Virus record (IMG/VR): IMGVR_UViG_3300004369_000003
Coordinates: 38,540 to 102,539 of that record
Reading direction: 5' to 3' (one strand)
Origin: a virus
DNA: 64,000 bases
A program made the position numbers and the translations under genes. A model generated the notes under the pieces. It was not told the origin of the DNA. It ran no database searches and saw nothing but the letters and a program-made list of their open reading frames with translations. Positions 28,156 to 35,911 of this stretch are shown in pieces (within the stretch, counting starts at the first letter, position 1; each line of letters begins with the position of its first letter).

Positions 28156-29085
28156 TCACTCGTTTCCTTTGTTGTCGTCTTGCGTTCCGTAGTAGCCATA
28201 TGGGTCGGCTTCTACGAAAAGCTCCTCTATTGCTTGCTCAGCCGCACTTCCATCGTCTGTCAAAGTACATACGTTGAAGAAAGGGCACTTCCACTTGCAA
28301 TCCCGCGACGGGCGTGGGTACGCATGGAAAGCTGGGCTCTCCCCCTCGTCCAGAGCCTTGCGGACCCTCATAAGGTCAGCAATGGTCCCGTGGATGCGGT
28401 CCCAGAAGGACCTCAAGGTGAAGATGTTGTGACGGACCTCAATCTGGTCATAGAAAGGGGGCCGTGCGTTTGCTGAACGGCGAACCTTCTTCAACATTGT
28501 GAAGATGCCACCGTCTGAACGGTTCTCCTCGTTCTCCTTAGTGGATTCGAGAAGCATGTAGGTCAGAATCTGCTCATTCATAGGAGCGAGATTTGCGAAG
28601 TCGCCCAGGGAGCCTCCGACAGTTTTGAAGTCGCGGAACATGCGAACACCGTCTGCCTTGCGACGAACACGCATGTCCAACTTGCCAGTGAGTTCTACTT
28701 CACCATTGAAAAGAGGAGCGGTGATTTGCTCTTCGGTGGAGACCATTTCAAGTTCAGCGTCAATGCCGTTTTCTTCGACCCATTGGAGGTAGCCGTCAAG
28801 CATGATGTGACCAAGCTCGGCTTCCTTTTCAAGTTCGGCTACATCCTTGAACTCTTCAAGCAGAGCAGCCTTCTCAGCGTTAACAAGATTTGTGTGCGCC
28901 TCAAGAAGAGGTACGCCCTTTGAGTAGTACTGGTCAAGCGCCTCGTGAATTCGACTTCCAAGTGCAAGCGCACCAGTTACATCTTTGTACTTAGGCTGAA
29001 GTCGTCGGTAGTACTGAAACCACCATTTACGTCTGCAGTCTTTGAATGTCTGTAGTTCTGAGTTTGAGAGTCGTACAACGCTCAT
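28156..29085 (-). CDS. Cas4/RecB-like PD-(D/E)XK exonuclease with Fe-S cysteines
   Basis: The protein has 309 residues. His47 in GSRIHEAL, Asp137 in TGKLDMR, Asp152-F-Lys154 in RDFKT and Gln172/Tyr176 in QILTYM form the PDDEXK_1 nuclease core. Cys17 plus Cys263, Cys267 and Cys273 (CKWKCPFFNVC) fit the four-cysteine iron-sulfur cluster seen in Cas4 and AddB-type nucleases. It probably makes 3' overhangs for recombination or processes replication intermediates. It overlaps the helicase gene by ATGA. There are no CRISPR genes in the window, so a Cas role is not implied. Confidence 0.9.
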   Translation of the reverse strand: MSVVRLSNSELQTFKDCRRKWWFQYYRRLQPKYKDVTGALALGSRIHEALDQYYSKGVPLLEAHTNLVNAEKAALLEEFKDVAELEKEAELGHIMLDGYLQWVEENGIDAELEMVSTEEQITAPLFNGEVELTGKLDMRVRRKADGVRMFRDFKTVGGSLGDFANLAPMNEQILTYMLLESTKENEENRSDGGIFTMLKKVRRSANARPPFYDQIEVRHNIFTLRSFWDRIHGTIADLMRVRKALDEGESPAFHAYPRPSRDCKWKCPFFNVCTLTDDGSAAEQAIEELFVEADPYGYYGTQDDNKGNE

Positions 29086-30893
29086 TTCTTAGCCCCCTTA
29101 GCTTCCTTCAGTATAGAGAGGAGTTGGTCCTTATCGCGAACAACTTCCTCAAAATTCTCACCTTTTGTTTCTAGCACCTGGATGACTCTTTCTTCAATAG
29201 TTCCTTCGGTTACATAATCCGTAATGATGACCGAATCGTGAATCTCGGAGCCGATACGGTGCACTCGGTCCATAGCCTGCTTGTGGTCCACTAGAGACCA
29301 AGGGCGCTGAAGCATGACCAACCTACGAGCGGCAGTAAGTGTTACTCCCACGCCCCCAGCCTGGGCGGTAAAGAGAATGAACTTGGTTTTACCGCTCTGA
29401 AAATCGTCAATAGCCTTCTGACGCTCGTCCTCATTTTGGTCACCAGTAATGAGACCATGCTCAATCTTCGCCTTAGTCATAGCGGCGCTGAGAAGGTTGA
29501 TGAGTTGCTTTGAAACGGCGCAGACAGCAACTGAGTCATCACCGAAATCGCCACTACTGATGTCGCCCATAAGAGCGTCAACCTTGCAGGAGGGCTCCGC
29601 CAGAACAGCCTTCAACTCACCAGTAATTTCGTTGAGTTCCATCGTGGCAAAAGAATTTGCAAACTGGTTGAGACGGGTGGTCTGAGTCAGAATGCTCGGT
29701 GCAGTTAGGACTTCACCAGACTCAAGTTCAGCAAGCATCAGGTCGCGCATCTGCTCGTATGCCTTCTTCTGCTTAGAGGACATCTCAACATCGCGACGGT
29801 CATTGATTACCTCAGGAAGCCAAGGAAGAACCTTCTGCTTGAGCATTCGACGCATGTACGGGTTAATGGTTTTATAAAACTCTTCTTGCATGTGAGGCTT
29901 TACACCTAGAACTAACATGCCACCAAAAGCATTGAGCATCGTGTCAATCATTCGCTCAATCCATTTAGTCTTGCTAGGCCAATCCTTAGGGGAAAGCCAA
30001 TGGAGGATGCTCCACAGGTCTACAACGTTGTTGGCTATCGGCGTCCCCGTGAGTGCAAATCGAATGTCTGCATCGCCCGTCGCTGACCAAAGCGCACGAG
30101 TTTGCTTAGACTTTGGGTCCTTAGAACGGTGAATCTCATCTGCGATGACGGCCTTAAAGTTAATGGCGTTGAGTTCTCGGAGATGGACTTCGCATCGGTT
30201 TTGCGAGACTGATTCATCGTGTCCTCCACAATCTGAGCATCGGGTAAGGGCAACAGAGCCGTAGGGGGCAAGACGAGAGTGGGCTCGCAGAGACTCCCAG
30301 TTGATGATTACAACATCAATGTTACTTTCATTGATGATGTCAAACTGCTTCTTCCTCTGAGCAGCAGTTCCCTTGATAATTTGGGTTGTTACTTCAGGCC
30401 ACCAGCGTCGAAGCTCACGCTCCCAGTTTTTCTTAAGAGTGTTGGGGCAGACAATCAGAGCGGGAAAAACATCAACTCCGTCTGCACGCATTTTCTTGAG
30501 AGCACGAATCGCCTGAGCGCTCTTACCAAGACCTGGCTCGTCTGCCAATAGCGCACGCTTGGCTGTTGCAAGGTACGCAACACCTGCACGCTGGTGAGGG
30601 AAGAGGTCTTCGTCTCCCTCGTATTCTTCAAGTTCCCGAAGGGCTAGAGATGGGTCAATCCTGGTGTTCTTCTCAGTGGTTGCCCACTCCATGAGCCCAG
30701 GACCAATTTCAAGGTCAGAATTAAAAGTTGAACGCAGTGCTTGGCAACTTGCCCAACTGAGTGGGACACGCCAGACCTGCTCTTGGGTTGACCACGACGA
30801 GCCTGGGATGCTCTTGCACAGTTCCTTGAACCGCCAGTCGGCGTTGATAAGGATGTGGCTCTGTTCGTTGTCAAGGTCTACCGATACTGGCAT
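29082..30893 (-). CDS. SNF2-family SF2 helicase
   Basis: The protein has 603 residues. Motif I is DEPGLGKS (118-125), motif II ADEIH (near 252), and motif III LTGTPIAN. Domain 2 has AQAGGVGVTLTAARRLVMLQ, followed by PWS and DRVHRIGSEIH. The N-terminus (SSWSTQEQVWRVPL) resembles the HARP region of SMARCAL1-like annealing helicases. It likely remodels forks or loads recombination factors. AAAGGTAGG precedes the ATG at 30893. It begins a tightly coupled run of nuclease, ATPase and SSB genes. Confidence 0.92.
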   Translation of the reverse strand: MPVSVDLDNEQSHILINADWRFKELCKSIPGSSWSTQEQVWRVPLSWASCQALRSTFNSDLEIGPGLMEWATTEKNTRIDPSLALRELEEYEGDEDLFPHQRAGVAYLATAKRALLADEPGLGKSAQAIRALKKMRADGVDVFPALIVCPNTLKKNWERELRRWWPEVTTQIIKGTAAQRKKQFDIINESNIDVVIINWESLRAHSRLAPYGSVALTRCSDCGGHDESVSQNRCEVHLRELNAINFKAVIADEIHRSKDPKSKQTRALWSATGDADIRFALTGTPIANNVVDLWSILHWLSPKDWPSKTKWIERMIDTMLNAFGGMLVLGVKPHMQEEFYKTINPYMRRMLKQKVLPWLPEVINDRRDVEMSSKQKKAYEQMRDLMLAELESGEVLTAPSILTQTTRLNQFANSFATMELNEITGELKAVLAEPSCKVDALMGDISSGDFGDDSVAVCAVSKQLINLLSAAMTKAKIEHGLITGDQNEDERQKAIDDFQSGKTKFILFTAQAGGVGVTLTAARRLVMLQRPWSLVDHKQAMDRVHRIGSEIHDSVIITDYVTEGTIEERVIQVLETKGENFEEVVRDKDQLLSILKEAKGAKK

Positions 30894-30922
30894 TTGACCT
30901 ACCTTTCGTCGCTCTGTCTCTG

Positions 30923-30952
30923 AGTCTAGCAGATGCCTAACAGCATTTGCAA
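30923..30952 (-). promoter_or_regulatory. Candidate sigma70-type promoter for the helicase operon
   Basis: In the 78-bp gap upstream of the helicase gene, TTGCAA (30947-30952) and TAGACT (30923-30928) are spaced by 18 bp on the - strand. This is the only larger gap within the replication genes, and an A-rich tract lies just upstream of the -35 box, like an UP element. Prediction only. Confidence 0.35.
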
Positions 30953-30971
30953 AGTTTTTTTGTTTTTTCTG

Positions 30972-31439
30972 TTAGTTACTTTCCAGAAGAGTTCTAGGTA
31001 CCCATCCTAGAGTAACCATGCGAAGAAGTCCATGACGAATCGCGTCATTGGCGTGTCCGTCACCGCCTCTGTGCCACGTTCCCAATTCCTTGAGTCTTGG
31101 GTTGGGAAACATGTTTTTTGCGTTTACAGGGGCTTGGAAAGCGATTTTAGAAGGGTCGTAGCCAGACTTCCAGCAGATGTATTTCAAGACCCCGATTTGC
31201 TCCAAGGAGTAGGGTGCTTGAGAGTTCCTTACCGTCTGAGCGTTTATGATAAAACTTTCGCAGGCTACATGAAAGTTGGTTGTGTCTTGAGACCTTGGCA
31301 TACACTCCTCAGCAGCCCGAGAAAAGCCCTCAAAATCCAATTCAGCAGAGTATGCCAACCTTGGTATGTCGGCTCCCTTTTCTAAATCAAGAAGAGCAAA
31401 TCCCGTTGTCTTCCCTGGGTCAACTGCCATAACAATCAT
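30972..31439 (-). CDS. RuvC-like Holliday junction resolvase/nuclease
   Basis: With the ATG at 31439 the protein has 155 residues. The start is supported by AGAGGTGG upstream and an ATGA overlap with the deaminase stop. A GTG-type start 48 bp further upstream would add residues with no family match. Acidic residues Asp7 (MAVDPGKTTG), Glu61 (ACESFI) and His129/Asp132 (HANDAI) fit the RuvC/RNase H fold catalytic set. It would resolve recombination junctions before packaging. Confidence 0.85.
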   Translation of the reverse strand: MIVMAVDPGKTTGFALLDLEKGADIPRLAYSAELDFEGFSRAAEECMPRSQDTTNFHVACESFIINAQTVRNSQAPYSLEQIGVLKYICWKSGYDPSKIAFQAPVNAKNMFPNPRLKELGTWHRGGDGHANDAIRHGLLRMVTLGWVPRTLLESN

Positions 31440-31756
31440 GTCCACACCACCTCTGCAACTCCGTATCTTTTTAGATACCCCTCGCACTTCTTACAAGGCT
31501 TAGACATTGCTGGCTCTCCATTCCGATTGACCCTGGCGACATACACCTTTGAGCCCTTCGCGGAAGTTCCAGCGGCGAGCACGGCTGCGACTTCGGCGTG
31601 AACATAAGAACGACGCCATTGATATTCGGGGTCGCCAATTTTCTTGTTCGTCGCTTGGGCTATGACCCTCCCTCGCGAAACCACAATGCAACCGTGCTTG
31701 TATCGACACTTGCTCGTCTCCGCGACTTCAAGTGCCTTTGCAAGGTACTTATTCAT
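31436..31756 (-). CDS. Deoxycytidylate/cytidine deaminase-like protein
   Basis: Taken from the ATG at 31756 the protein has 106 residues; that ATG is 2 nt after the polymerase stop. A TTG 21 bp upstream is a possible but weaker start. The zinc site is His53-Ala-Glu55 and PCKKC (Cys88, Cys91), the standard deaminase motif. A substrate cannot be fixed: dCMP deaminases are usually longer (about 150 residues) and carry a regulatory insertion that is missing, so a minimal cytidine/nucleotide deaminase is more likely. The neighbours point to nucleotide supply for replication. Confidence 0.8.
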   Translation of the reverse strand: MNKYLAKALEVAETSKCRYKHGCIVVSRGRVIAQATNKKIGDPEYQWRRSYVHAEVAAVLAAGTSAKGSKVYVARVNRNGEPAMSKPCKKCEGYLKRYGVAEVVWT

Positions 31757-31758
31757 GG

Positions 31759-33585
31759 TTAGTATTTGGCTCCCCAATTCTCAAGCGGTCCATCTGCGTC
31801 GGCAGTCAGGGGGACTGCCCAGCCTTCCGTTGTGGTCATACATTGTCTTACAAGTTGCTTTATCTCTTCGGCATCTTCTCTAGGAGCCTGAAGAACGATT
31901 TCGTCGTGTACTGGGACGATAAGGTAGTCAGTCAAATCCGCTTGGTCCAGTTTGATGAGGTTGCTCTTGAAAACCTCGGCGGCACCGCCCTGAATTAGAT
32001 AGTTGACCAAGGTGTAGGTGCGCTCTTCGTCGCAAGGGATACGGCGACCAGTCCATGTATAAACATAGCCCTGACCTTCCTCGCGAAGACGACGCTGACC
32101 GATGTTGTCAATCTCTTTCTGGAACTTAGCCATACCTGGGTAGTTCTGGTCAAAAGAGTCTGAAACCTCTCGCATCTGATGCTCTGGAACACCAGCCGTT
32201 AGGGCTTGCTTCGCGACACCAGCTCCGTAAAGGCGACCGTAGACAACGCCCTTGATGAGGTTACGTCGCTTGTCAGACTTCTGCATCGTTGGGTCTTGAT
32301 AGACCTGACGACCAATCTCAGTGAACGGGTCAGAGCCTTCGGCATCTGCACGGTTGAACAAGCTGATGAGGTTTTCATCCTGCGACAGAGAGGCAAACAT
32401 TCGGAACTCAACCTGGTCAAGGTCAGAGGTGATAATCACATGGTCCTCATCCTTCGGAATGAAGGCTCGCCGTACTGTTGCGTCACCCTTAGGGAGGGTT
32501 TGTAGCGCTGGGTCAGTAATGGACATACGAGATGTTCGAGCGCCAAGAGTCTTCACCGAGGGATGAAGAAGACCGTCAACATGCTTCTCCATGAAGTTGA
32601 GGAAGTACGTTGTTGCAAGTTTGTCTGCCTTGCGCTGCTGTAGAACCGTGTCAGCAAGGTTCTTGACCTCATCGTTTCCTTCAATGAGCAACTTCTTCAA
32701 CTGGTCCTTGCTGGCTGATTTCGCACCAGACGGAGTGAACTCCGTGATTTCAGCGCCCAACTTCTCAAACAAACGAACCAACTGCACGTTGCTTGTGATG
32801 GAAGTGTCGTACTGGTTGTAAGCCCAGAGCTTCACCTTTTCGGTGTAGTCAATGAGTTCTTCATACTTCTTCTTGGAGTACTCAAGGTCAACACGAGCGC
32901 CGTTGAGTTCCATGCGAGTGACAATCTTTCGTGTCGCCATTTCCAGTTCATAAGCCTTGTGATACGGCTGTCCTGGACCGCATTTCTCATAGAACATCTC
33001 CCACAGGCGCATGGTGATAACGGGGTCAAGAGCGCCATACGACCAGTAGGGCTGGAAGTTGATTGGAACCGTTCCCCAAGTCCACCCATTTTGGGCAAGA
33101 CCCGCATCCAACCCGTCCTGTAGACGAGCAGCATTTGGGTCAATGTATTGAGACGACAATTTCTTCAGCGCACCAGACCCAAGGGGGTCAATGATGTGCG
33201 CCATAATCATGGTGTCGTGCGAACGCTCCCACGGTACAGACCAGCGAGACTGAATCTCAAACCATCGGGCTTCAAAGGCAATGTTGTGGCAAACAATAGG
33301 TCCATAAAACCGTTCCATGGCCTCGTAGAAAACGCCAGACCATTCTCCCCACGGAATTGCCCAACCCTGCTGGGCATCTCCAATCTGCACAAGCCGAAGT
33401 TGCCCATGCCAAGGAGATAGCGCATCTTCACGCTTTCCGCCAGGGAGTTCTCCAGTTTCGGTGTCAATCCCAATAGCGTTGTGTGGGCGTCGCTCACCAA
33501 GCCACCGCAGAAAACTCTGTGCTTTTTCAACACTGTCTATGAGATGCAACTGCACCCCTGACAAGTCCGTTCGTCCTTCAGTCAT
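31759..33585 (-). CDS. polA: Family A DNA polymerase with 3'-5' exonuclease
   Basis: The protein has 608 residues and lacks a 5' nuclease domain. Exo I is Asp41-Thr-Glu43 (DTE); Exo III is Tyr183...Asp187 (YGALD). Exo II is CHNIAFEARWF, where the usual Asp is Glu105. Polymerase motif A is Asp388 in SDLDQVEFR, motif B is Arg441...Lys445...Tyr449-Gly (RNLIKGVVYGRLYG), and motif C is VHDE (His560, Asp561, Glu562). Tyr449 is at the position of E. coli Phe762, as in T7 polymerase. GAGG lies before the ATG at 33585. Confidence 0.96.
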   Translation of the reverse strand: MTEGRTDLSGVQLHLIDSVEKAQSFLRWLGERRPHNAIGIDTETGELPGGKREDALSPWHGQLRLVQIGDAQQGWAIPWGEWSGVFYEAMERFYGPIVCHNIAFEARWFEIQSRWSVPWERSHDTMIMAHIIDPLGSGALKKLSSQYIDPNAARLQDGLDAGLAQNGWTWGTVPINFQPYWSYGALDPVITMRLWEMFYEKCGPGQPYHKAYELEMATRKIVTRMELNGARVDLEYSKKKYEELIDYTEKVKLWAYNQYDTSITSNVQLVRLFEKLGAEITEFTPSGAKSASKDQLKKLLIEGNDEVKNLADTVLQQRKADKLATTYFLNFMEKHVDGLLHPSVKTLGARTSRMSITDPALQTLPKGDATVRRAFIPKDEDHVIITSDLDQVEFRMFASLSQDENLISLFNRADAEGSDPFTEIGRQVYQDPTMQKSDKRRNLIKGVVYGRLYGAGVAKQALTAGVPEHQMREVSDSFDQNYPGMAKFQKEIDNIGQRRLREEGQGYVYTWTGRRIPCDEERTYTLVNYLIQGGAAEVFKSNLIKLDQADLTDYLIVPVHDEIVLQAPREDAEEIKQLVRQCMTTTEGWAVPLTADADGPLENWGAKY

Positions 33586-33603
33586 TTTTCCTCAAATTGT
33601 CGT

Positions 33604-34074
33604 TTACGGAATCATTTCTATTCTATAGATGGAGTCAACCTTCTCGTCAACCTCTGACGCTTGCTCCAGCAATCGCTGAGCCACGTTAGTCAGATATCTT
33701 GCCCCACCAGAATCATACTTGTAAAGAGCCTCTAAAACTGGCTCTGGGTCTTCACTGACCTGAGCCCATGTTCTATCCTTTTCTGGAAAGAGCACAGGGA
33801 GGTTTCTGGAGGGGTAGCACTCTTCGCAGGGGGTAGCACCTTCTCGAATGGAAGACGAAGGTGCTTCAACAAGACTGTAGCGTTTAACTAACGGGCACGA
33901 AGCACCGTGATACACCAGCGAAACTCCAACCCGAGAAAGAACATAAGAACCGTTCTCTGTCTTGAAAAGTTTAAACTCAATCCACCGTGTAGAGCCACGA
34001 CGCCATGAAGAGGACTCGCCTAGGAGGCGACCGTTAAATTGAAGGGTTCTAGACCCGTCTCGTACTTCGTACAT
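33604..34074 (-). CDS. Hypothetical conserved-looking protein, 156 residues
   Basis: No function is recognised. The protein starts MYEVRDGSRTLQFNGRLLGE and has a basic patch (SSWRRGSTRWIEFKLFKT) and a CxxC pair (TPCEEC, also a third Cys at ASCPLV). The N-terminal half looks beta-rich, the C-terminal half helical. Its ATG overlaps the stop of the 155-residue gene by one base. It sits between the tail fibre genes and the polymerase, at the structural/replication boundary. Confidence 0.7.
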   Translation of the reverse strand: MYEVRDGSRTLQFNGRLLGESSSWRRGSTRWIEFKLFKTENGSYVLSRVGVSLVYHGASCPLVKRYSLVEAPSSSIREGATPCEECYPSRNLPVLFPEKDRTWAQVSEDPEPVLEALYKYDSGGARYLTNVAQRLLEQASEVDEKVDSIYRIEMIP

Positions 34075-34541
34075 TATGGTTGCACCTCTTCTGGGTCGTG
34101 AGTGTGGTCTGGTGCCTCATCAGAGTAGTAGATTTCGCCACTATCTGGGTGGTGGTGGTGCGGTGTTTCTGCTTCATGCAACGCTAGGTGCATTTGTTCA
34201 TCAAGAGTAATTGGCATACCGCGCAATTCAGACACTTGCCACAGGTAGGCCCACCACTGGCATACTTCGTCAGACGATTCTAAAACTTTGTCTAGATTTC
34301 TAATCGGATACGTTTGGTTGGCTGCTTCCGACTCTGGGAAGATTTCCATGCTTGAAGCAATGGTCTTCACAAACTCAAGAAGATTATTCATGTGCTGTTC
34401 TATAACAGCCTCATCAACGTTGTTCAGTTCGTCTTTGTTTCTTGGGTTGAGGTTGGTAGGTACCGAGGTTTCGCCAACGGTAATTACCTTCTGGAGCTGG
34501 GGTCTTTCTCCAGGTTCATTATAAAGGACGTACTCTATCAT
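34074..34541 (-). CDS. Hypothetical protein with His-rich tail
   Basis: The protein has 155 residues. The N-terminal half shows MIEYVLYNEPGERPQLQKVI; the middle is helical (VCQWWAYLWQVSEL); the C-terminus is His/Asp/Glu-rich (ETPHHHHPDSGEI, DHTHDPEEV). The His-rich stretch could bind metal. Its start is an ATGA overlap with the S74 fibre stop, so it is made with the tail genes and might be a virion or fibre accessory protein. No family is recognised. Confidence 0.7.
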   Translation of the reverse strand: MIEYVLYNEPGERPQLQKVITVGETSVPTNLNPRNKDELNNVDEAVIEQHMNNLLEFVKTIASSMEIFPESEAANQTYPIRNLDKVLESSDEVCQWWAYLWQVSELRGMPITLDEQMHLALHEAETPHHHHPDSGEIYYSDEAPDHTHDPEEVQP

Positions 34542-35911
34542 TTTGTCTCCATCAGTCTTGCGACCTGCGTCTTGAGCAAGTCTATCTCATCTCGCTGTTG
34601 TTTGATGAGTTGCAACGCATACAGAGACACGACCCCGAAGTTGATTCGGTCTGGTCTTCCTTCAGCATCATATTCAATTATTTCTTTTAGACCAAGACCT
34701 TCAGCCTCTTCGGCAATGATTCCATACTGCCAGTCTTGGCCTCGGTTAAGGTCTCGATACTTGTTCTTGTACTTAAACTTCTTTGTTTTTAGCTTCAGAA
34801 TCTTTTCTAGATTGCTAAGCTCATGGTTTGAAATATCTTTCTTGTATCGAACAGAAGATGGGACTGGTCCACTTTGACCTCCGTGGGTGTGTGTTCCAGT
34901 TGAACCAATGTGGGTGTGACCAGAACCAGTAGTACTGATGTTTAGTGTGTGAACGTGACCAAAGGTCGTGTATTGACTGTGGGTGTGGTTTCCTACTGCA
35001 ATAGTGTTACTTGTATTCCCGAAGTTAGCACTAACTGAGAACCCGCGACCAGTGGGGGTTCGCACCGCGCTGATTCCTCTAGAGCCAACAATAAATGTAA
35101 CAATTGTTCCGTCTGTTTTTGAAGCGTTGATGGTGCTATCTGCAATTTTGACTCCAGTGACGGCACTAGTTGCCAACTTTGAGTTGGTTACAGAACCAGC
35201 TGCAAGTTTTGCGCTTGTCACAGCGACGTTGGCAATTTCTGCGGTTGATACTGAACTGTCTTGCATACATCTTTGAGAAATAGCGTTATCTGCAATTCTT
35301 GAGTTTACGATGCTCCCTGGGAAAATATGACGGTAGCCAAGGATGGTTTCGTCTTTAATTTTTTCTGTAGTAACAGCGTCTTGAGCAAGTTTTGCCTCGG
35401 AGACTGCTTCTGACTCTAAATGACGAGTTTTAATTTCTCCGTCTGGAATTTTGTCTTCGCTAATCGCATTGTCAGCAATTTTTTCGTTTGTTACCGCATC
35501 GGTGTCTAGTTTTTCAGTGGTAACAGAAAAATCTTGAAGTTCAGATGTGCCCACTGAATTAGGTGCAATTTCAGTATTGCCAACTTGGTCAGAGCCAATG
35601 TTATCGCTCAGAACCGAGTCATTTGCAAGTTCTTCATTTGTTACTGAATCAGCAATTAACTCTGCTGTACCCACCGAGTTGTCTTGAAGTTGTTCATTGG
35701 AGATTGCATTAGCAGCAACTTGGTCATTTGTTACAGCATCAAGAGCAATCTGGTCTGAATCAACAGCACGAGGTTGAATAGTTGTCCTCGTGACTACATG
35801 GTTTGATAGTCGAGAAGGAGATGGACGACCTTCAAGATAGCGAAGACGCCTCTGCATCTCCGACATTGAGCCAGTAATGGTCCTTCTACTAGCCATTCTT
35901 CTAGTTGCCAA
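34538..35911 (-). CDS. Tail fibre with S74-type intramolecular chaperone
   Basis: The protein has 457 residues. Residues about 45-235 are 10-11 residue tandem repeats of the form (D)AVTNEKIADNAIS, predicted to form a long trimeric beta-helix shaft. A beta-rich domain with HTHSQYTTFGHVHT and GHTHIGSTGTHTHGG motifs follows. Residues 350-457 are a peptidase S74/intramolecular chaperone domain: SSVRYKKDI with Ser353 and Lys358 as the candidate dyad, then QYGIIAEEAEGLGL and a C-terminal coiled coil. Self-cleavage before the dyad is expected. The start is TTG, 6 nt after GGAAGGTGG, which overlaps the previous gene by 11 bp. An ATG at 35896 is an alternative. Confidence 0.88.
   Translation of the reverse strand: MATRRMASRRTITGSMSEMQRRLRYLEGRPSPSRLSNHVVTRTTIQPRAVDSDQIALDAVTNDQVAANAISNEQLQDNSVGTAELIADSVTNEELANDSVLSDNIGSDQVGNTEIAPNSVGTSELQDFSVTTEKLDTDAVTNEKIADNAISEDKIPDGEIKTRHLESEAVSEAKLAQDAVTTEKIKDETILGYRHIFPGSIVNSRIADNAISQRCMQDSSVSTAEIANVAVTSAKLAAGSVTNSKLATSAVTGVKIADSTINASKTDGTIVTFIVGSRGISAVRTPTGRGFSVSANFGNTSNTIAVGNHTHSQYTTFGHVHTLNISTTGSGHTHIGSTGTHTHGGQSGPVPSSVRYKKDISNHELSNLEKILKLKTKKFKYKNKYRDLNRGQDWQYGIIAEEAEGLGLKEIIEYDAEGRPDRINFGVVSLYALQLIKQQRDEIDLLKTQVARLMETK
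35206..35776 (-). repeat. Tandem 10-11 codon repeats in the S74 fibre
   Basis: About 18 units of the type AVTNEKIADN / SVTNEELAND / AVSEAKLAQD are present. They are degenerate at the DNA level. Such units build beta-helical fibre shafts. Confidence 0.75.

Noticed and set aside
28156-29085. A CRISPR-Cas system because of the Cas4-like nuclease
   Set aside because: No other cas gene or array is in the window, and Cas4/RecB-like nucleases are standard phage recombination proteins.
31440-31487. A longer N-terminus for the RuvC-like protein
   Set aside because: The extra residues (RGVSKKIRSCRGGVD) match no RuvC start; the ATG at 31439 has a Shine-Dalgarno and an ATGA coupling to the deaminase stop.
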